DNA of 64,000 bases from Planctomycetota bacterium. Lineage in GTDB: Bacteria; Planctomycetota; Planctomycetia; Gemmatales; Gemmataceae. The stretch is from positions 24,419 through 88,418 of the forward strand of contig JACPPF010000076.1 of the NCBI GenBank assembly GCA_016191165.1, written 5' to 3'. This document shows positions 59,101 through 64,000 of this stretch, piece after piece; the stretch's first letter is position 1; every line of letters begins with the position of its first letter. The notes under the pieces are model-generated. The model was not told where the DNA came from. It saw only the letters and a list, made by a program, of their open reading frames with translations, and did no database searches. The translations under genes and the position numbers were made by a program.

Positions 59101-60807
59101 TTATTTTCCCGCCATGGCTTTTCCGTACGCTTCGAGGTGGTCGTAGCGGTGTTGCCAGGTGGTGTAAAGGAAGCCGCGCATGTGGGGCGTGTTTTTTGTC
59201 ATGGCGTGCCAGTGGCGGAAGTTTTCGAGGTCGCCGTCATAATAGCCGGCGATGATCTGTTGGTGTCCACGGTCGGCGAACCACTTCGCGCTGGCTGCCG
59301 CCTTGCCGCCGTTCCAGTTGGCGATCATGACTCGTTTGGGCAACCCTTCCCAGGAATTTTTGATTGAGCCATTTACCAAGTAGTACCGATCGACCGCGTT
59401 ATGGTGCGGATCGAACATATCAGACCAGACGACCATCTCCGCCTTCGGGTTCACCGCCTGGATGATGCGCACGCACTGGCGGACGTTTTCCGCCAGCAGC
59501 TGTCCTGGGGTTTGTTTCTTGTCTTGACAGGCCTGGCACCAGTTGGCGACGCGGATTTCGTCGTGGGACAAAAAGAATGTCCGCGGCTTGAGTAGCTTGT
59601 TGACACGCTGAATCTGATCGCGCATCACGTCGTACACCTTCGGCTCCGTCAAGCAGCACATCACCTGATAGCTGTGCGTCAGGATCGGGTGATACCAGCC
59701 GACCCGCAGGCGCTGGCCAGTCTTGATTCGCGAGCCCTTGGTGAGTTGAATCCGCGCGCCGGGATGATTGAACTTGAACTCGCCCGACCAAGGGTCGTTT
59801 CCCAGCTTGGAATCCTTGACGGTCAAAAAATCCTTTCCCTCGACATAGGTAACCCCATCCTCGGACGTCACGGTCAGCGGGCAACCGGCTCGGCGCAAGA
59901 CGTTGACGAGCGAAAGCTCTTCGAGTTGCAAGTCGTCGAGCCAGAAGGTTCCGGACTTGCCGTTCCAGATGCCGGCCATCAGCGTGATTTCGGTATTCGC
60001 CAGCGAATTGAACACGATCTGGATTTTCGTCCAGCCTTGCGTGGGCTGGATCGGGTCGTCAAAGAAGGAAAGCACATTCGGCCCCTCGGCAGCGCCCAGA
60101 GCAAGCAGGCGCAAGTTGCCTGTTGGCTTCACGTCTTGGGTCTTCAGCCAGGCGGAAAACCGATAGCACGCGAACGCTCTGACCTTGACTTTTTGCGAAA
60201 GCCGACAGTTGCCGACGGGGTGATGGTGAAAGTCCTGCATTCGGCAAGAGGCCTTGCCTGAGTGCGTGATCATGCGATCGACAAAACTGGACTTGCCCGG
60301 GTTGTCCTGGAAGCCAAATCCAACGAAGCGGTCGCCCTTGACTTCTTCAAGAGTGCCGTTGCGAAAGCGGGCTTTCGGGTCAGGAACGAGAACGGCCTCG
60401 CCCTGCTTGACGACGAAGGGCGCATCCTTGACGGGTACACCTTCAGCCAGATTGGGATCGTGGGCGAGAATTCCCGCACTGTAACCGATCGGGCACACGG
60501 TGGGAATGACCTCGATGCCGGCCGCGGCCGCGGCTTTTTGCACGCGGTCGATGTTTTTGAAGTATCGCTTGGGCAACCGCTCCAGGATATTGAGCTTGTA
60601 ATCCGCGAGCACCATGCCGTTGTACCCGGCCTTGCCGGCGCGGCGGAGCAGGGCGACGACTTCGTCGGCGCTCTGGTCCACGAGCAGGTTGTACTGCGCG
60701 TAGAACCAGCGCTTCTCATACCGTGTCTTCTCCTGCGCCGAAGCGGGAAGGGACGTCAGAACGATGAGAGTGGTCAACGCCAGGCAGCGACGAGTCGCGA
60801 GTTTCAT
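59101..60807 (-). CDS. Secreted TIM-barrel glycosidase-like protein with carbohydrate-binding module
   Basis: 568 residues with a signal peptide (CLALTTLIVLTSLPASAQ). Residues about 45-130 and 370-560 form a split (beta/alpha)8-like domain (YNGMVLADYKLNILERLPKR, RTFFLSHDEIRVANWCQAC, MVVWSDMFDPHH), reminiscent of GH20-type hexosaminidase barrels; Glu in SHDEIR could be the acid. A CBM-like beta insert lies at about 150-300 (SGKASCRMQDFHHHP, TFWLDDLQLEEL). The family cannot be named with certainty. Possibly polysaccharide degradation outside the cell. Confidence 0.72.
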   Translation of the reverse strand: MKLATRRCLALTTLIVLTSLPASAQEKTRYEKRWFYAQYNLLVDQSADEVVALLRRAGKAGYNGMVLADYKLNILERLPKRYFKNIDRVQKAAAAAGIEVIPTVCPIGYSAGILAHDPNLAEGVPVKDAPFVVKQGEAVLVPDPKARFRNGTLEEVKGDRFVGFGFQDNPGKSSFVDRMITHSGKASCRMQDFHHHPVGNCRLSQKVKVRAFACYRFSAWLKTQDVKPTGNLRLLALGAAEGPNVLSFFDDPIQPTQGWTKIQIVFNSLANTEITLMAGIWNGKSGTFWLDDLQLEELSLVNVLRRAGCPLTVTSEDGVTYVEGKDFLTVKDSKLGNDPWSGEFKFNHPGARIQLTKGSRIKTGQRLRVGWYHPILTHSYQVMCCLTEPKVYDVMRDQIQRVNKLLKPRTFFLSHDEIRVANWCQACQDKKQTPGQLLAENVRQCVRIIQAVNPKAEMVVWSDMFDPHHNAVDRYYLVNGSIKNSWEGLPKRVMIANWNGGKAAASAKWFADRGHQQIIAGYYDGDLENFRHWHAMTKNTPHMRGFLYTTWQHRYDHLEAYGKAMAGK

Positions 60808-60952
60808 CGATCGGTTTTACCCAAAAAGCCCGAATACTGAAACTACGCCCGATCATTTCGCGGGATTTTTCGCGTTTGAGTGTCGGGCGGTGAATGTTTT
60901 TCGGATTTCGTGCTTTGCGAACAGGCCGCCTTCAGCGCGAAAATGGTCTTGC

Positions 60953-61426
60953 TCACGGTACGGTCAACTTCACCTTGGCTGGCGACAGGCAAACGCCCTT
61001 GTCGCACGCTTGCACGCCGATTGTGATTTCCAGCGGGCCTACATCGCCCGGGGCGCGGACCACCGTGGCGTTGATCTTGACCACGCCTTCGTAGATGTTG
61101 TACGTCTCCTTTTTGTCCACGATTTTCTTGCCGGGGGGATACTTCACACTGGCCGTGGTGTTTTTGTTCTTCCCCGCGATTTTCACGGTCGTGGCCGCCC
61201 CCTCCAGGAACTCATGATTGACCGGATTGGCGTAGAGATGCCAACCCTTGTCGATCTTGAGCGTGATGGTGACGGTTTGGGTCAACTTGGCGTCGATCTT
61301 GGTCGTGGTGGCCGTCGCCTTGACCTTGGAATCGGATTTGGTCCCGGCGGCATCGACGGGCGTGAACGCAGCGAAAGCCGCGGCGCTCAGGACGAAAAGG
61401 CCCCCAAATACAGGATTTCGAATCAT
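60953..61426 (-). CDS. Exported DsbD N-terminal-like domain protein 1
   Basis: 157 residues with a signal peptide (VFGGLFVLSAAAFAAFTPVDA) and AAGGAGA upstream of ATG 61426. The fold motif is TLKIDKGWHLYANPV and the C-terminal QACDKGVCLSPAKVKLTV, in which two cysteines (C-D-K-G-V-C) fit the redox-active pair of DsbD alpha domains. DsbD alpha passes electrons to periplasmic thiol proteins; here it stands alone without the membrane domain. Its paralogue is 44 bp upstream. Electron donor unknown. Confidence 0.8.
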   Translation of the reverse strand: MIRNPVFGGLFVLSAAAFAAFTPVDAAGTKSDSKVKATATTTKIDAKLTQTVTITLKIDKGWHLYANPVNHEFLEGAATTVKIAGKNKNTTASVKYPPGKKIVDKKETYNIYEGVVKINATVVRAPGDVGPLEITIGVQACDKGVCLSPAKVKLTVP

Positions 61427-61470
61427 GGTTTCTCCTTGCATGATGTGGGTTGCGGCAAAAAACTTTCCTG

Positions 61471-61971
61471 TCACGGCACGCTGAGCGAAATCGTTCCGGG
61501 CAACAGGCATTCGACTGTGTTGCCCTTCTTACCGATCTTGCACGCGTTGACATCGACCTTGATTTGCAGCGGCCCGGCGTCACTGGGGGGTCGCCGCACC
61601 TCGGCCTGGATTACCACGCGGTCCTTGTAGATATCGTACTTGACCGTCTCCTTGCCGATTACTTCCGTTTTGGTCGTGCCCTTCGGAAATTTCACCGTCG
61701 CGGCAAGCTTTCCCTTGGCAGTAAACGAAACCCGGGTCTTGTTGCCTTCATAATCCTCGGAGCCGACGGGGTTGGCGTAGATATACCAGCCTTTCTCGAC
61801 GGTCAGCGTGATGGCGATCCTCTGCTTGCCATCGGCCTCGATCTTCGACGCCTGGACCGCGGCCTTGACTTTGGAATCCGACTTTTTACCGCCCGCGTCA
61901 ACTGGCGTCGCGCAACTCAGCGCCAGGCCGAGCATGATCACCGCGCAGCCGAACCAATTGAGTCGTATCAT
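61471..61971 (-). CDS. Exported DsbD N-terminal-like domain protein 2
   Basis: 166 residues; same leader pattern (CCAAGGAGAAAACC before ATG 61971). Signal FGCAVIMLGLALSCATPVDA may be lipoprotein-like (LGLALSC). Core ITLTVEKGWYIYANPVGSED and C-terminal DVNACKIGKKGNTVECLLPG keep two Cys but with a longer loop (C-x9-C) than paralogue 1. The tandem pair arose by duplication and is translated in order 61971 then 61426. The longer loop suggests a different redox partner or loss of the disulfide function. Confidence 0.8.
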   Translation of the reverse strand: MIRLNWFGCAVIMLGLALSCATPVDAGGKKSDSKVKAAVQASKIEADGKQRIAITLTVEKGWYIYANPVGSEDYEGNKTRVSFTAKGKLAATVKFPKGTTKTEVIGKETVKYDIYKDRVVIQAEVRRPPSDAGPLQIKVDVNACKIGKKGNTVECLLPGTISLSVP

Positions 61972-62207
61972 GGTTTTCTCCTTGGGAAGCAGCGATTACT
62001 CAACCTATCCTAACCGAAGCGCGGCGGTTTGATCCAGCCCTATTGTAGACGTTTGCAGCCGCCTTGCCGAATCAAACGAGATTGGCACATTGCCCAGGCG
62101 GCCAGGCAGACGCGCGGGCAACTTGTCATCTTGCGGATTTGGCCACGGATTTGCTTGAACTCCGCCGCGCGAGCGTATAACCTTTCCGTGACGATTCAAC
62201 GGCTCCC

Positions 62208-62265
62208 ACCAGCCCGGAGCGCGAGCGACGGGGGACGCACCCCGTCGCTTGTGCTCCGGGCTGGT
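62208..62265. repeat. Palindrome, 26-bp arms, ACCAGCCC family
   Basis: Arms 62208-62233 and 62240-62265 pair with two mismatches around a 6-nt loop. Same arm length as the palindromes at 2232 and 49659 and same outer sequence as 49659. It lies just upstream of the isomerase gene. Confidence 0.85.
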
Positions 62266-62306
62266 TATACAACTTTCAGGTTCCTCACCAAGAAAGGCAT
62301 CCCGCC

Positions 62307-63476
62307 ATGGGCTTCAAGCAAACCGACAAGCATCGCTACGGCAAAGGGTCCTATCACCAGATCGGCCTCGTGCGCGGGCAGTTTGGCAACGTCGAGATGA
62401 ACGCCTGGGTCAGGTTCCTCGCGGATAGCGGCTTCGACGGCTGGGAGGAAGCGTCGTGGGAACTCGATCTCGACAAGTGCATGACCGACGCCGGCGCGGA
62501 AGCCTATGCCAAGGAACGCCACGCCCTCGCGCAGAAGCACGGCCTGGAAATCTTCACCATCGCCACCCATCTGCAAGGCCAGGCCCTGGGCGATGAGCCG
62601 AGCGCCAAGACGCTGCAATTCACGCGCGGCGAATGCCGGGCCGCATACAAAGCCTGGCGTGCCAAGGGAAACAACCCGCCGCGCACCAATCCGTATTATG
62701 TGCCCGACGACGTGGGCAAGATGATCCACGAGCAGTCGGCCAAGGACCTCATTGCGTGCGCTCGCCTGGGTCATTATCTCGGCAAGCTGCAAAATCGCCG
62801 CATCGCCATCTCCGGTTTCGTCGGCAGCCCGGCGCATTGCTGGAGCCACTTCTTCCTGTTTCCACCCTTGCCGACAAGCGTTGAGGGCTACGCGATTCCC
62901 GACGCTCGCCAGGTCAGCCTGGAGTTGCTCGTCGAGCGCTTCGGCCCGGTGTGGGATGCGTACAAAAAGTACGGCGTCACGTTCGATCTCGAATGCCATC
63001 CCAGTGAAAGGGCGATGGGCGACATCGAATCCGCGTCCGATTACATCAACCACATGTGCAAGGCCGGCTACGAAGGCGTGGTCGGCTTCAACCTCGACGG
63101 CAGCCACATGGAATGGCAAGGCGTCAGCGTCGTGCAGTTCATCCGCGAGCTGGGCAATTTCATCCACTGCGCTCACATCAAGGGCGTGCAGGTAATCCGC
63201 GAGCACACCCGCGCGGGACTTCTGGGCGGTCATCGCCCCATGGGCCATCCGCTCAACGGTTGGAACTTTGTGACCGCAGGCACGGCCCGCGACGCCAACA
63301 GTTGCGAGGAGATCTTCATCGAATTGAACCGCGTCGGATTCGACGGCGCCGTCAGCATCGAATGGGAGGACAACGACGCCGAGCAACACGCCGGCGCCAA
63401 AGCAGCACTCGCGAATTGCCGAAAGGCCGACCTGCCGCCAAGCGGGATGCGGCATGATGAGATGCTGAAGGCGTGA
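62307..63476 (+). CDS. Sugar phosphate isomerase/epimerase-like TIM-barrel protein
   Basis: 389 residues without signal peptide; AGAAAGG precedes the ATG by nine bases. The AP-endonuclease-2-like barrel has metal-ligand strings FDLECHPSERAMGDIESASD, GFNLDGSHMEWQG, FIHCAHIKGVQV and VSIEWEDND. The His/Glu/Asp pattern fits xylose isomerase-like epimerases acting on free sugars or inositols. No neighbouring sugar gene fixes the substrate. It is often partnered with Gfo/Idh/MocA oxidoreductases elsewhere; one such gene exists at 16034 but far away. Confidence 0.88.
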   Translation: MGFKQTDKHRYGKGSYHQIGLVRGQFGNVEMNAWVRFLADSGFDGWEEASWELDLDKCMTDAGAEAYAKERHALAQKHGLEIFTIATHLQGQALGDEPSAKTLQFTRGECRAAYKAWRAKGNNPPRTNPYYVPDDVGKMIHEQSAKDLIACARLGHYLGKLQNRRIAISGFVGSPAHCWSHFFLFPPLPTSVEGYAIPDARQVSLELLVERFGPVWDAYKKYGVTFDLECHPSERAMGDIESASDYINHMCKAGYEGVVGFNLDGSHMEWQGVSVVQFIRELGNFIHCAHIKGVQVIREHTRAGLLGGHRPMGHPLNGWNFVTAGTARDANSCEEIFIELNRVGFDGAVSIEWEDNDAEQHAGAKAALANCRKADLPPSGMRHDEMLKA

Positions 63477-63524
63477 TGCTAAAATGAGGGCAAGGGTTCC
63501 AAAAGTAATCGCAGGAGTCGGATC

Positions 63525-64000
63525 ATGTCCGCTCAAGACTTGGATCACCCAACCAGCGCACGCAATTCCCAGCCCGACGAACCAGCCTCGTTGCCCTGGA
63601 AGGTTAATCGACCCCGGTTCAACATTTTGGCTGGCGGGATTGCATTGATTGTTGTTCTGTTGCTGCTAATTCTGGTAATCGCCGTCATCCACGCGCCAAA
63701 TGCATGGATCGTCGTCTACCTCGTGGGCTTGGTCGTGGGTTTCGCCTTGGGAACCGTGTTTGGGATTTCGGTCGCCCGGAGGCTCGGAAGTGTCCCGAAT
63801 CTGCAAAGGTTTTCGTTTGCGACGGGCCTTGTTTTGCTAAGCGCATGTGTGGGTTTCTTTGGCTCTCCGTCAAATCAGCTGATTAGCTGTTTTAGCCCAT
63901 CCGAACCGATCCAACACGCGCAGGCGAAAATGGAAGAAATTTGTCATGCCGAAAGCCCGCCACAGGATGTTTCGCAAGCCATGGTTGAAGCCCTCGGTGC
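63525..64000 (+). CDS. Membrane protein, partial (cut by window end)
   Basis: From ATG 63525 (CAGGAG upstream), 158 codons are open to the window edge. A hydrophilic start (MSAQDLDHPTSARNSQPDEP) leads to at least three membrane helices: ILAGGIALIVVLLLLILVIA, AWIVVYLVGLVVGFALGTVF and a third around FATGLVLLSACVGFF. A soluble part follows (EEICHAESPPQDVSQAMVEA). No family recognised. No downstream context is visible. Confidence 0.7.
   Translation, partial: MSAQDLDHPTSARNSQPDEPASLPWKVNRPRFNILAGGIALIVVLLLLILVIAVIHAPNAWIVVYLVGLVVGFALGTVFGISVARRLGSVPNLQRFSFATGLVLLSACVGFFGSPSNQLISCFSPSEPIQHAQAKMEEICHAESPPQDVSQAMVEALG

Overview
The window reads as a GC-rich chromosomal segment of a planctomycete, most likely of the Gemmata/Gemmataceae type. 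The evidence is its gene content: a prepilin-like DUF1559 protein, two DUF1501 proteins, a cytochrome-like PSCyt1/PSCyt2/PSD1 protein, a BatA/VWA operon, proteins with an MJ0042-like zinc ribbon and a membrane anchor, Uma2 nucleases, and intergenic palindromes of the kind whose translated forms (SPTRQRG, VGQAFQPD) recur in this group. The family-level placement is inference. No rRNA, tRNA, CRISPR array, transposase or phage gene was found.

Layout. 1-5.2 kb: a trypsin-like protease (cut by the window edge) diverges from mraZ, which has a clear promoter and a four-repeat MraZ operator. rsmH follows after 0.7 kb of repeats, then a LysM membrane protein instead of ftsL/ftsI/mur. 5.2-8.1 kb: a tiny Lys-rich protein, an ECF sigma factor with a fused anti-sigma/pilin-like partner, and an intact VapBC-type pair. 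8.1-16 kb: a zinc-ribbon membrane protein, a UxaA/GarD-type dehydratase, a small membrane protein, then two tandem VWA proteins followed by an intracellular subtilase, and an antitoxin-like protein overlapping a retropepsin-like protease. 16-26 kb: Gfo/Idh/MocA oxidoreductase, BNR-propeller protein, M42 peptidase, TadA-type deaminase, prolyl oligopeptidase, DegT-family enzyme. 26-38 kb: lipoprotein, HEAT-repeat zinc-ribbon protein, VWA/BatA/coiled-coil membrane operon, Ig-like zinc-ribbon protein, DUF1559 prepilin with a tiny lipoprotein. 38-47.8 kb: POT transporter, a VOC gene broken by one stop codon, a BNR/PHP protein, a YVTN-like propeller, a DUF416-like protein, an antitoxin gene with a deleted VapC, and mnmA. 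47.8-56.8 kb: PSCyt/PSD1, Uma2, DUF1501, a broken ATPase, Uma2, DUF1501, a small protein with a clan AA aspartic protease, and a TolB-like propeller. 56.8-64 kb: RNase R, a secreted TIM-barrel-like protein, two DsbD N-domain proteins, a sugar isomerase/epimerase-like protein and a membrane protein cut by the window edge.

Themes. (1) Many intergenic gaps carry near-perfect palindromes of several families, and some lie in frame inside genes; the same element sits in opposite orientation at the same site of two DUF1501 paralogues. (2) Three related small antitoxin-like proteins have three different partners: intact VapC, deleted VapC, and a retropepsin-like protease. (3) Two intracellular VWA proteins plus an intracellular subtilase form a compact module I cannot match to a named system. 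(4) Several genes are visibly decaying through single stops or deletions.
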